Assembly (NCBI GenBank): GCA_900548185.1
Contig: URJJ01000016.1
Span: forward strand, 1-48,551
Length of the DNA stretch: 48,551 nucleotides
Direction of reading: 5' to 3'
DNA from: an uncultured Opitutales bacterium
GTDB lineage: Bacteria; Verrucomicrobiota; Verrucomicrobiia; Opitutales; Intestinicryptomonadaceae
The position numbers and the translations under genes are program-made. The notes beneath the pieces were generated by a model that saw only the letters and a program-made list of their open reading frames with translations, was not told the DNA's origin and did no database searches. Positions 23,206 to 30,983 of this stretch are shown in pieces; positions within the stretch are counted from its first letter, which is position 1; the number at the start of each line of letters is the position of its first letter.

Positions 23206-24552
23206 TTAAGACGAGCGCGGCTCGTTCAGCGGAAGCATCTGGCCGCGCCTGAATAGTGTAAGCTGTCCCGTGCTTGAGGATACGACGAACGCCAGGCAGT
23301 CGACCGCGATTGAAATCGAATATCCCGCAGCGTGACGCGCGCCCAGGCCGCCAGGAAGCTTCAGGTTGAAGTCCGGGGTATGGACCAGGACGCCTGCGGC
23401 CTCCAGCACGCCGCTTCCGTCTATCACGAACGCGCCGTCTATGAGGGAAAACTCCTTCACAGTCTCGTCCATGAACGGGCTTAGCACGTTGCGATCCTCG
23501 GGTTTGTACCCGTAGAACGGGTTGAGGACAAGCTGCTTTATGTAGGGTTTTATATCCTCTATCTCGCCCACGATAAACAGGCTCCCAACGGGCTTGCCCT
23601 CGCGCCCCTCGACCGCAAGCTCTGTGGCGATGTCAACCACGCGCTCGACGACCTCCGGCTTCACCCCCTTGGGGAGCGACCCCTTGTCGCTAAGGTAAAG
23701 CTGGGAAAATTCCTTGCCGACATCGAATACGACAATCGTGTCTATCCTGTCCGACGAGCGGACGCCGCCGATGCAGCACACCTTGTCGTCGCCCCTTATT
23801 ATGCCCTTTGTGAGCCCCACCAGAATCGCGCTTTTAAGCTGGCCCATGCGGACGGACGAAAACGAGCGAACGTTCACCACATCGTCCACCATTTCCCCGG
23901 ACGCGTCGGCGGGGCGCTCGCTGACAAGCACAACCCTGAGGCCCTTGAAGTATCCGGAAAGCGACACGCCGTTTGCGAAAGTGTCCCCGAGCACCACGAC
24001 AGCGGTGCAAGACGTCCCCCGCGCAATCCTGTCGGCCTCCGACAAAAACACGCGGTTTGCCCTGCGGACCCGCTCGCGCTTGCCCTCGGGCCCCGTAAAA
24101 ACCTCCATCACGCGCTCGCGGAAAATCCGCATGTTGGGCGACGAAACGACCTTCGCAATCATCTCGTCCCCCGAAAAAATCCTCGCGAGGGCTGCCAGAA
24201 CGTTCAGGTAGGACTCCTCGCCGGCCCCCGCCAGAAGCAGGAACACAAAGCGGGCGTTCATATACTGCTCGTTGCCTTCGAGGTGCAGCCCCTGGCGGCA
24301 CCTGCCCACGGCGAAAACATACTTCTGCCTGAGCGTCGGAACCTTGGTGTGCGGCATGCACACGCAGTTGCCAAGATAGGTTGAAATCCCCCTTTCCCTG
24401 TCCACCAAATCGTCAAGGACAGCCTTGCGGGAGGTCCCCGGGCCGAGAACTGAATCCGGAACCGTATTCAAAAGCTCCTTCAACGCCCCCTCGAAATCGG
24501 CGCTTTTAAGGTCGATTATCCGGGATTTGGCGAGGAACTTCTCTAGTCGCAT
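23206..24552 (-). CDS. DacZ-type diadenylate cyclase fused to an N-terminal PTS EIIA domain
   Basis: 448 residues in three parts. Residues ~1-155 resemble a PtsN-type EIIA: RERGISTYLGNCVCMPHTKVP holds the phospho-acceptor His68. Residues ~170-315 are an alpha/beta region like the pyruvate-kinase-C-like module that precedes the cyclase in archaeal DacZ. Residues ~316-440 are a DAC (DisA_N) domain: EGREGKPVGSLFIVGE, LNPFYGY, ETVKEFSLIDGAFVIDGSG with the metal-binding DGA at 372-374, GLGARHAAG, and FVVSSSTGQLTLFRRGQML. DAC domains condense two ATP into c-di-AMP. The usual RHR is RHA (406-408), so activity needs testing. No TM segment is seen, so it is cytoplasmic. Its start is 2 nt after the nuoA stop with no SD, so translation is coupled. 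Confidence 0.8.
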   Translation of the reverse strand: MRLEKFLAKSRIIDLKSADFEGALKELLNTVPDSVLGPGTSRKAVLDDLVDRERGISTYLGNCVCMPHTKVPTLRQKYVFAVGRCRQGLHLEGNEQYMNARFVFLLLAGAGEESYLNVLAALARIFSGDEMIAKVVSSPNMRIFRERVMEVFTGPEGKRERVRRANRVFLSEADRIARGTSCTAVVVLGDTFANGVSLSGYFKGLRVVLVSERPADASGEMVDDVVNVRSFSSVRMGQLKSAILVGLTKGIIRGDDKVCCIGGVRSSDRIDTIVVFDVGKEFSQLYLSDKGSLPKGVKPEVVERVVDIATELAVEGREGKPVGSLFIVGEIEDIKPYIKQLVLNPFYGYKPEDRNVLSPFMDETVKEFSLIDGAFVIDGSGVLEAAGVLVHTPDFNLKLPGGLGARHAAGYSISIAVDCLAFVVSSSTGQLTLFRRGQMLPLNEPRSS

Positions 24553-24554
24553 TG

Positions 24555-24944
24555 CTAGCGGTTGGTTTTCGGGATGTTCCAGTCAAGCGCGCCCTTCCGT
24601 ATCTCGTAGAAGAGCCCGGCAGCCATCAGGGCAATGAAGAACATGGCGGGGAGGAGTATGGCGATGTTCTGGGCTATGAAGTCGCGATAGACGAGCGCAA
24701 GCGGGATTATGAACACCGCCTCTATGTCAAACACGACAAAGAGCATCGCCACCACGTAAAACTTTACGCCGAAACGCGGGTGCGGCTTTGCCAGGGGCTT
24801 CATGCCGCACTCGTAGGCGGAGTCCTTGACGGCGTTGCGCCGGGCGCGCTGGCCGAAAATATGGCTTGCGGCTATTATGCCGAACCCCACGGCAAGCGCG
24901 AGGACCGCCTGGACGAGGACGGGGATGTAATCGCTCATTTCCAT
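24555..24944 (-). CDS. nuoA: NADH-quinone oxidoreductase subunit A
   Basis: 129 residues with three transmembrane helices. The family signature is complete: DSAYECGMKPL, then RFGVKFYVVAMLFVVFDIEAVFIIPLAL, including the conserved FDIE acidic pair in helix 2. NuoA is a small membrane subunit at the junction of the peripheral and membrane arms of complex I. Of two close Met codons, the first (24944) is chosen for its upstream AAAGAG; the other is at 24938. No nuoB-N genes are nearby, so this is an orphan subunit. It sits between a Na/Pi-type transporter gene (45 nt upstream) and the diadenylate cyclase gene (2 nt downstream). Confidence 0.88.
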   Translation of the reverse strand: MEMSDYIPVLVQAVLALAVGFGIIAASHIFGQRARRNAVKDSAYECGMKPLAKPHPRFGVKFYVVAMLFVVFDIEAVFIIPLALVYRDFIAQNIAILLPAMFFIALMAAGLFYEIRKGALDWNIPKTNR

Positions 24945-24989
24945 TGTCTGAAACTCTTTCCGAAAGCCGCGGGAAGGCAAGCAAAAAAG

Positions 24990-26594
24990 CTATTTGGCGC
25001 GCGGCCGGGCGGTGTCGAGCATCACGCCGGCGTACCTGTTCAAAAGCCACATGAAGCGTTCCGCAATCCCGCCTATCCTGAGGAGCGCCCCCTTTTCCAC
25101 CACGCCGCACGAAGGGTCGGCCAGGATGCCCGCCTGTATTTCCGCGCCGCGCGCGTCAAGCTCGGGCGCGCGCGCAAGAAACGCCTCGACGCCCTCAAGC
25201 GACTGGTCGGACAAAAGCGCCCCGAAGCGCTCCAGATACGCGTCGCAATCGTCCAGCACCTTTGAAAGGTTCGCGCGCCCCGGGGGCGAAAGGCGGGCGT
25301 GTGCCGCCTTCCCCGCGAGCTTTCTCATGCATTTTGCTATCAGCTCCGAAGTGTCGTCGCGGTTTTTCAAGTGGACGGCCCCCTCCATCACGCCCGCGCT
25401 CGACGCCCTCCGGACTATCTCGTCCAGAAATGCCCGGAGCCTTTCGCGCACCGAAAAGAACGCGTCCAGCTCCCCCTCAAGCTCGTCGAAATTGCCGTAG
25501 CGAAGCAGGCGCATGTAGCGCGGAAAGCGCGAGACGAGGCGCATGTGCTCGCGCGAGGCCAAGTCCAGCGCAAGCGTCGGGTTTTCAAGCGCGGAAAGGT
25601 CTATGTACTTGGCCCGGCCCGAATGCTCCCCTTCAAGCTCCGGCGAAAGCCGGGCCAGAAAGCGCGCATAGCGGCTCCTGAACGCGCTCAGCACGACCGC
25701 CGCCGCAAGGTTTGCCGAAACTATGCCGAAAACCGCCGCAAGTTCCGGAGACGGCGCCGCGCGCGTAAAAAATTCCCCGAAGCTCCCCGGCGACACAGCC
25801 GCGCACACGCCCCACGCCGCGTAAAACAGGGCAGCCGCCACAATGTAATAGTAATAGACGGAAAGCATGCACTGCCGCGCCCTGCCCCGGAACCCGAACC
25901 CCAGAAAGTAGGCGTTGAAAGAGGAGCCTATGTGCGCCCCCATTGCGATGTTCATGGCGGCGTCCCAATGCAGCGCCCCGCCTGTCATTGAGACTGCAAG
26001 CAGCATCATGGCAGGATACGACTGCGTGGCAAGCACCAGGACGACCCCGGCGATAAACGCGGCGGCGGGGCTTGTGTTCGCCAGCTCGAAGACCCTCCCC
26101 GCCTGTGGGAACCCCACAGCCTCCCCCGCGTACTCCGAAACCACGCTCAGGCCGTACAGCGTGAGGGAAAGGCCTATCATTATGAGGTAGGCCCGCTCAA
26201 AGTTCCTCGGCTTTCCTATGGAATAAAGCAGTCCTGAAACGCCCATGAATACGAAGGCCGCATCCCTGACCGGAAACACCGCCGCCGCAAGGATAAAAAG
26301 GCACCCGATATTCGACCAGACAAGGAACGTGAAAGTTTCAGACGGCGCGAGAATCCCCCCGCGGACGAGGGAGGCAAAGAGCACCGAAAGCGTGCGGGAG
26401 CTCTGCGTCAAAAACCCGGCGAGGCTCCCCCAGAAGGCGGATGCCGCCACGCCGCCGGTGATGGAGCGGGCGAATTTCTGGAATGAAAAGCCGAGGGCCC
26501 TGTTTACGTTTACCGAAAGCACGCGGACGCCGAGCAGGAAAAGCCCTATGCCCGCTATGACAGCAGTGAGTATTTCAAAAAAACCGTCCTTCAT
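24990..26594 (-). CDS. Na+/phosphate cotransporter family protein (NptA/PNaS-like) with PhoU-like tail
   Basis: 534 residues. The N-terminal ~310 hold about nine hydrophobic helices with the inverted-repeat architecture of PF02690 transporters. The duplicated QSSS substrate motif is degenerate: TQSSRTLSVLFASL in the first repeat and ATQSYPAMMLLAVSM in the second. The C-terminal ~200 residues are soluble and helical (SREHMRLVSRFPRYMRLL...), as in members carrying a PhoU-like domain. Family members import phosphate with sodium. With the altered motif another anion is possible. The start follows a GGGAAGG SD. It is the first gene of the apparent operon transporter-nuoA-cyclase. Confidence 0.8.
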   Translation of the reverse strand: MKDGFFEILTAVIAGIGLFLLGVRVLSVNVNRALGFSFQKFARSITGGVAASAFWGSLAGFLTQSSRTLSVLFASLVRGGILAPSETFTFLVWSNIGCLFILAAAVFPVRDAAFVFMGVSGLLYSIGKPRNFERAYLIMIGLSLTLYGLSVVSEYAGEAVGFPQAGRVFELANTSPAAAFIAGVVLVLATQSYPAMMLLAVSMTGGALHWDAAMNIAMGAHIGSSFNAYFLGFGFRGRARQCMLSVYYYYIVAAALFYAAWGVCAAVSPGSFGEFFTRAAPSPELAAVFGIVSANLAAAVVLSAFRSRYARFLARLSPELEGEHSGRAKYIDLSALENPTLALDLASREHMRLVSRFPRYMRLLRYGNFDELEGELDAFFSVRERLRAFLDEIVRRASSAGVMEGAVHLKNRDDTSELIAKCMRKLAGKAAHARLSPPGRANLSKVLDDCDAYLERFGALLSDQSLEGVEAFLARAPELDARGAEIQAGILADPSCGVVEKGALLRIGGIAERFMWLLNRYAGVMLDTARPRAK

Positions 26595-26710
26595 CGCACC
26601 TTCCCATTATCGGACGTGCGCACGATAACATTACGCCAGGGCGAAGTCAAGCGCAGGGCCTCCCAAAATACGCCCGCGCCCTCCCGCGCGCGGGGCGCAT
26701 TCATGGGCGC

Positions 26711-26739
26711 AAAAAAAGCCGGCGGCAAAAAGCCCCGGC
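26711..26739 (-). terminator. Rho-independent terminator of the rplU-rpmA operon
   Basis: The stem GCCGG-GGC / GCC-CCGGC with a single bulge and a T-rich loop is followed on the minus strand by seven T (A run 26711-26717), 27 nt past the rpmA stop. Confidence 0.8.
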
Positions 26740-26765
26740 CCGAAATAAAAAGCGGATACGCCCCT

Positions 26766-27011
26766 CTATGCGACGACCACGGAAACGCGGCGGTGCGCGC
26801 CGTCCCACTTGACGTTGCCGTCAGCGAGCGCGTAAAGGGTGTAGTCGCGGCCCATGCCGACGTTCGCACCCGGATGGATTTTGGTGCCGCACTGGCGGAG
26901 GATTATGTTGCCGGCAACGACGTATTCGCCGCCGAATTTCTTGACGCCGCGGCGCTGAGCGCGCGAGTCCCTGCCGTTCTTGGCTGATCCCTGTCCCTTT
27001 TTGTGTGCCAT
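26766..27011 (-). CDS. rpmA: Ribosomal protein bL27
   Basis: 81 residues, a normal length for bL27. It begins with MAHKKGQGSAKNGRDSRAQRRGVKKFGG, the extended N-terminus that reaches the peptidyl transferase centre, followed by VVAGNIILRQCGTKIHPGANVGMGRDYTLYAL. No N-terminal cleavage motif of the Firmicutes type is present. An AAGGA SD precedes the start. It lies 15 nt after rplU, the usual arrangement; obgE, often next, is absent here. Confidence 0.97.
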   Translation of the reverse strand: MAHKKGQGSAKNGRDSRAQRRGVKKFGGEYVVAGNIILRQCGTKIHPGANVGMGRDYTLYALADGNVKWDGAHRRVSVVVA

Positions 27012-27026
27012 GACGATTCCTTTCGA

Positions 27027-27341
27027 TTACGCCTTGATTGATTCGACCTTCAGAACCGAGAGCTCCTGGCGGTGGCCCTGCCTGCGCTCGTAGCCCTGGC
27101 GGCGCTTCTTCTTGATGATGACAACCTTGTCGCCGCGCTTGTTTTCAAGGATCTTGGCCTTGACAACGGCGCCTTCGAGCACCGGAGCGCCGAACTTCAC
27201 ATCCGCGCCTTCGCCAACCATGAGAACGTCTTTAATATCAACAACGTCGCCCGCGTTGGAACCCTTGAAGCGGTTGACGAACACGATGTCGCCCTCAGCC
27301 ACGGTGAGCTGTTTGCCCTGTACTTTTATTGTCGCTTTCAT
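27027..27341 (-). CDS. rplU: Ribosomal protein bL21
   Basis: 104 residues with the complete bL21 pattern: VQGKQLTVAEGDIVFVNRF, GAPVLEGAVVKAKILENKRGDKVVIIKKKRRQGYERRQGHRQELSVLKV. It binds 23S rRNA in the 50S subunit. It is first in a two-gene operon with rpmA. The start has only a weak AAGAA element before it. Confidence 0.97.
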   Translation of the reverse strand: MKATIKVQGKQLTVAEGDIVFVNRFKGSNAGDVVDIKDVLMVGEGADVKFGAPVLEGAVVKAKILENKRGDKVVIIKKKRRQGYERRQGHRQELSVLKVESIKA

Positions 27342-27685
27342 TTCTTAAATCTATGGAAAAGCACACGACTAAATAGCAATTTTTTGGACGCGCAAGCTTT
27401 TTTTCTCAAATTCTGCAAACTTTGCCCGCAAAAATCCGTTTTGCGGAGCCTGCGCCATGCGGCCGCAGCTTTTCCCTGAAAAATAATTCAATCTGCCGCA
27501 AATTTTTCAAATTGCGAGACTTTTTTTCGGAAGGCGGCATTTCCGCCGCGCCCGCAGGCCCCCGGCGGCGGCAGCCTCCGCCCCCCCTCCGTAAAAGGTA
27601 GGGGCGCGGGCCGCGCCGAAAGCCTCCCGCCAAAATCCCCCGGGGAAAGGGCAAAACCCCGCGCGGGCCGGCCCGGGGGCGGGCT
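27342..27685. other. Gene-free stretch upstream of rplU
   Basis: The bases next to rplU (27342-27540) are AT-rich and should hold its promoter, but no good -35/-10 pair with normal spacing was found. The remainder is very GC-rich with short hairpins and no T run fitting either strand. No coding gene is supported. Confidence 0.4.
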
Positions 27686-28081
27686 TCATTTGCCGGATTC
27701 GCCGCCACGCCATTGCGTTTCGGAAAAATCCCCGCCCCGGTCTTCCAAAACCACCACGCGCTGCGAGGCAACAACGCCGTTTTCGTCGAGGTATAGCGTC
27801 TGTATATAGGAATTGCCGCCGCGCCTCTTGGGATTCGCCTCCATAACCCTCCCGTCGCGGCTGACCGACACGACAGTTCCGGTAGCCTCCGCCTCGGCGC
27901 GCGTCATCCCCACAAACTCCAGCTCGCCGCCGGGATACCCGAAAACCATCCTCCCGAGCAGAAGCGTCCACACGACGCACAGCGCGACAACCGCAAGCGA
28001 CACGCAAAGCACCGCAGCGCAGCCCCGCCAGACGCCGCGCGCCGAAAACTTCTCCCCATCCCCGCATTCAAACCCAGGCAT
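27686..28081 (-). CDS. Hypothetical single-pass membrane protein
   Basis: 131 residues of unknown family. A short cytoplasmic N-terminus (MPGFECGDGEKFSARGVW) is followed by one strong transmembrane helix (GCAAVLCVSLAVVALCVVWTLLLG). A soluble domain then contains MTRAEAEATGTVVSVSRDGRVMEANPKRRGGNSYIQTLYLDENGVVASQRVVVLED, which reads like a small periplasmic beta domain. It lies 21 nt downstream of the outer-membrane protein gene on the same strand and is probably cotranscribed. No function can be assigned. Confidence 0.6.
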   Translation of the reverse strand: MPGFECGDGEKFSARGVWRGCAAVLCVSLAVVALCVVWTLLLGRMVFGYPGGELEFVGMTRAEAEATGTVVSVSRDGRVMEANPKRRGGNSYIQTLYLDENGVVASQRVVVLEDRGGDFSETQWRGGESGK

Positions 28082-28102
28082 TGCCGCGCGCCCCTCCCCC
28101 GG

Positions 28103-29035
28103 CTAGAAATTCCATCCCGCATTCAGCGAGAACACCGGGGCGGCGTCCGCATCCGCCTCCTCCGCCGACGCGCCGCCGCTTCTGAACTTCAGCGTGCGGT
28201 CGAAGTCAGCCCCCACAAACGCGGAGACGTAGGCGCGGGCAAACGGCCTGTAAGTCGCGCCCACGGAAAACTGGAAGAAACTGTCGGAGACCGACCTCCG
28301 CACCGAAGCCCCCGAGGCCCCGGCTGCCGGCGCCAGGCGGTAATAGTCGTTTTTATACTCGAATGCGGCGGAGAGGACGAGGGAGTCGTCGCCGAACAGG
28401 TCGTAGAGCAGGACGGCCCCGGAGAAGGTGCGCAGGGTGAGGCGCCCGGTTATCTTCCAATCCACAAACGCGACCGGAATGCCTATCCAGGTGTTGTCGA
28501 CGCGGGAATACGCAGCGCCCCCGAAACCCGCCGTAAGGCTTTCGCCGAAACGGTAAGAGGCCCCGATTCCCCCCATGAACGAACGCCCTCCCCACAGGGA
28601 GCCGTCCGAGGAGGCCCCGAAGGAGAAGTTTGAAAACGCAACCACGCTCCACGGCCCCGAAACCTTCCCCGTGTAAAAAAGAAAGGCCGAGACCCTGTCG
28701 GCATTTTCAAACGGGCCGCCTTCCGAAAAGTCGAAATGCCGCCAGCCGTAATTGAAGGATGCCGTGACGAAATGGCGCATGTCGTAGGCGCCCTGAAATT
28801 TCACGCTCGCATCGGCCCCATAAACGCCGAGGCTGCCCGCCATGTCGCGCCCGAGGTCCGATTTGAGCGACGCGGTTGCCGAAGCCTCCGCCGTCACGCC
28901 CAAATGCCACTTCGGGGCCACCTCCCCCAGCATCGACGCCCCACCGGGCCCCACCTGGCAAAAGCATGAAGCGGCCGCGGACGCCAACAGGCCGGAAAAC
29001 AAAAAAATGCGAGTTTTAAAAGGCATGGCGGACAT
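28103..29035 (-). CDS. Outer-membrane beta-barrel protein (DUF6268-like)
   Basis: About 310 residues. The start chosen gives MSAMPFKTRIFLFSGLLASAAASCFCQ, an export signal; a start three residues further in (29026) is equally possible, and both lack a clear SD. The body is a run of alternating amphipathic strands (HFVTASFNYGWRHFDF, SVVAFSNFSFGASSDG, SFMGGIGASYRFGESLTAGFGG, FFQFSVGATYRPFARAYVSAFVG) and ends in Phe (LNAGWNF), the outer-membrane barrel signature. About 12-14 strands are likely. It may be a porin-like or structural protein; no substrate can be inferred. Confidence 0.68.
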   Translation of the reverse strand: MSAMPFKTRIFLFSGLLASAAASCFCQVGPGGASMLGEVAPKWHLGVTAEASATASLKSDLGRDMAGSLGVYGADASVKFQGAYDMRHFVTASFNYGWRHFDFSEGGPFENADRVSAFLFYTGKVSGPWSVVAFSNFSFGASSDGSLWGGRSFMGGIGASYRFGESLTAGFGGAAYSRVDNTWIGIPVAFVDWKITGRLTLRTFSGAVLLYDLFGDDSLVLSAAFEYKNDYYRLAPAAGASGASVRRSVSDSFFQFSVGATYRPFARAYVSAFVGADFDRTLKFRSGGASAEEADADAAPVFSLNAGWNF

Positions 29036-29128
29036 TTCACAAAACCTGCGCCGCTTTACAAGCAATAACCGAACCTCCCCCAGCCCGGAGGGGAAAAACC
29101 CTCCCAATATAAACTTGCGCATCCCCGC

Positions 29129-29157
29129 TTTTCATGCCAATAATTGCCGCATAAGAT
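29129..29157 (+). promoter_or_regulatory. Candidate promoter for the secreted papain-like protein
   Basis: TTTTCA (29129-29134) and TAAGAT (29152-29157) are 17 bases apart. The leader to the ATG at 29224 would be ~60 nt. TAAGAT is also the -10 seen at 1002 and 9493. Confidence 0.4.
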
Positions 29158-29223
29158 GTCCATGGCGTCGCAAAGGCGCTAAAAATTCAAAATTACGAAA
29201 CAACAAAGACGAATTACAAATCC

Positions 29224-29937
29224 ATGAGAAGAATCGCCGCACTCCTGTCGCTCGCAACCGCAACGCTCCTGCCCGCAGCATTCGCGGCGGACGCCGAGCC
29301 AGGGAACGCAAAACGCCTCACATCCGGCGAGCGCAAGGAGGCCCTAAAGACGCTGGTCGAAACAAAGCCGAACGGGGACGTTCTCATAAGGCGCAATCCC
29401 GCAGCGGACTTCGGGCGCAAGTCGAAAGCCCCGAAGCTTCCCGACGCCGTCACGGAAATGATGCTGCACATATATCCAGACATGGATTTTGAAAAGTTCA
29501 GCCAAAAGATAGAGAGAAACGCCCACAGATCGGGCGACGTCCGTATAAAGGAAACCATGCACGGGTGCGACGACTACCTCTCGGAAATCGGCTTTTCCAT
29601 AAAGCGCATAAAGTTCGCGCCGGGCACGATGAGGGGGCGGATAAATTCCGGAATCCCGTTTTTCATCGCCCTTTACAACAAGGACGGCTGGGACGAAAAG
29701 ATTTACGAGCGCACCAAGAGGCGCCCCGCCGACACCAAGGACTGGGACGAATGGAAGCAGACACTGCGAAAGGACACCATCAGGGAAAAGGATGTCGTGG
29801 GAAAACTCTTCTGGTGCCTTATATGGGGCCACAACAAGGCAAGCGGGGAATTTTTTGTCGAGATAAACGGCAGGGGCATATGGATGTCCGAAGCCGAAAT
29901 CAAGCTGCTGCAACACAGTTTTTACGAGATTCGATAG
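29224..29937 (+). CDS. Secreted protein resembling C39/papain-like cysteine peptidases
   Basis: 237 residues with a signal peptide (MRRIAALLSLATATLLPAAFA). The C-terminal half has the order seen in bacterial C39-like peptidases: a Cys-containing helix (HGCDDYLSEIGFSIKRI), INSGIPFFIALYNKDGWD, then a His strand LIWGHNKASGEFFVEINGRGIWMSEAEIKLL, which corresponds to the family's H..iGYn...gei..sd..g..W....E. The match is remote and the catalytic Cys is not certain, so it may be a non-catalytic member. It lies between the divergent outer-membrane protein gene and the integrase remnant. Substrate unknown. Confidence 0.5.
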   Translation: MRRIAALLSLATATLLPAAFAADAEPGNAKRLTSGERKEALKTLVETKPNGDVLIRRNPAADFGRKSKAPKLPDAVTEMMLHIYPDMDFEKFSQKIERNAHRSGDVRIKETMHGCDDYLSEIGFSIKRIKFAPGTMRGRINSGIPFFIALYNKDGWDEKIYERTKRRPADTKDWDEWKQTLRKDTIREKDVVGKLFWCLIWGHNKASGEFFVEINGRGIWMSEAEIKLLQHSFYEIR

Positions 29938-29996
29938 GCCGGCCAATGCGGCGCGCCTCGCCCTCCCCCAAACCGGCGGGCGCGCAAAATGCGCCC

Positions 29997-30358
29997 CTAA
30001 CCTCTGCGACGCCCGCCAGCCAGACACCCCGCATCCGGCAATCCAACCGGCCGCGCGGCGTTTGACTTTTCGGAAAACTTGGCCAGGTTTTCTTTGACGC
30101 AATTCAATGCCGCTTCTAAACTTGCGCCAACGCGTTCGCATTCCGCCCTGATTTGGGCGAAAATAAGACGCTCCGATAAGGCAAATTGCATGGCATCCGG
30201 CAGTTTTTCATCTTCAGGCTCCTCAACTGCAATTGAAAAAGGAGCGCTTCGCCTTTGTCTGCAAAAAATCTCGATGTTCTTTTTCCGTTTTCGAGGTAAA
30301 AGCTTATCTTGTGGGGCTTGGGGCGATTTTTTATAAACTTATAGCGGGCTTGTTTCAT
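29997..30358 (-). pseudogene. Frameshifted N-terminal fragment of a tyrosine integrase-like protein
   Basis: Starting at 30358 the reading frame gives MKQARYKFIKNRPKPHKISF then YLENGKRTSRFFADKGEALLF. This resembles the Arm/SAM-like N-terminus of phage-type integrases (GKR.r.fF.tk.eA). It then loses sense. One frame over, across the five-base T run (minus strand) at 30236-30240, the text continues with EEPEDEKLPDAMQFALSERLIFAQIRAECERVGASLEAAL, again integrase-like. A single inserted T restores one frame. The catalytic RHRY domain is absent. The fragment lies ~150 bp beyond the 3' end of tRNA-Asn, a typical integration site. The similarity is recalled by eye, so the call is moderate; alternatively it is a small frameshifted gene of unknown function. 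Confidence 0.45.
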
Positions 30359-30462
30359 GGCAGTTGCAAATGCTTGCAAAAACGGCCAAAAATATAAAGC
30401 CACTTTAAACTTGAACTTTACGCCGCTTTATTTTGCCCTGCGAGGCTACTGCCCGCGAAGGC

Positions 30463-30495
30463 AATAAAATAGCGGCTTCCGAAGTGGAAGCCGCT
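30463..30495 (-). terminator. Terminator of tRNA-Asn
   Basis: The perfect 10-bp stem AGCGGCTTCC/GGAAGCCGCT with a 5-nt loop is followed on the minus strand by ATTTTATT, 10 bases beyond the tRNA 3' end. Confidence 0.75.
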
Positions 30496-30504
30496 TATTT
30501 AAAC

Positions 30505-30579
<75 letters not shown>

Positions 30580-30600
30580 CCGTTAAAAAATGAAGTTTCC

Positions 30601-30629
30601 ATTAACGCTTTTTATTGGAAAACTGTCAA
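30601..30629 (-). promoter_or_regulatory. Promoter of tRNA-Asn
   Basis: On the minus strand a perfect TTGACA (30624-30629) and GTTAAT (30601-30606) have a 17-base spacer. The predicted start is ~15 nt before the mature tRNA 5' end. Confidence 0.7.
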
Positions 30630-30983
30630 TATATTTTTCACTTTTTTCAAAGTTTTTTAAGCGCGGTTCGCAAAAATCGCCCCTCTCCCATCCTCCATCC
30701 AGAGAAAACGGCAGGAAAAACCGGGCCATACGTCCGCCGACTGAGCTTCGGGCGCGCAAAAATCGTTAAAAACGCCTCCGGCAAGCGAAGCGGAATACGC
30801 ATTCCGCCGCCGCGCCGCGCCCCCCATCCCCGCGCATATAAAAACCTTCAAAAACGGCTGCAAAACGGGCAAAAACAGTTCCCCCAAAAAACTTACGGCG
30901 GGGCATTCGGAAAGCGGCTTAGCGTTGAAAGCGGGTTCCGGCGCAGTGGCATTCACCCCGTCCAGTCCGCGCCGCATGCGAAA
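30630..30983. other. Gene-free stretch between tRNA-Asn and the sugar formyltransferase gene
   Basis: It starts with an AT-rich tRNA upstream region, then GC-rich sequence. Frames here have no RBS and no recognisable domain. No terminator for the minus-strand formyltransferase gene was found. Confidence 0.4.
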
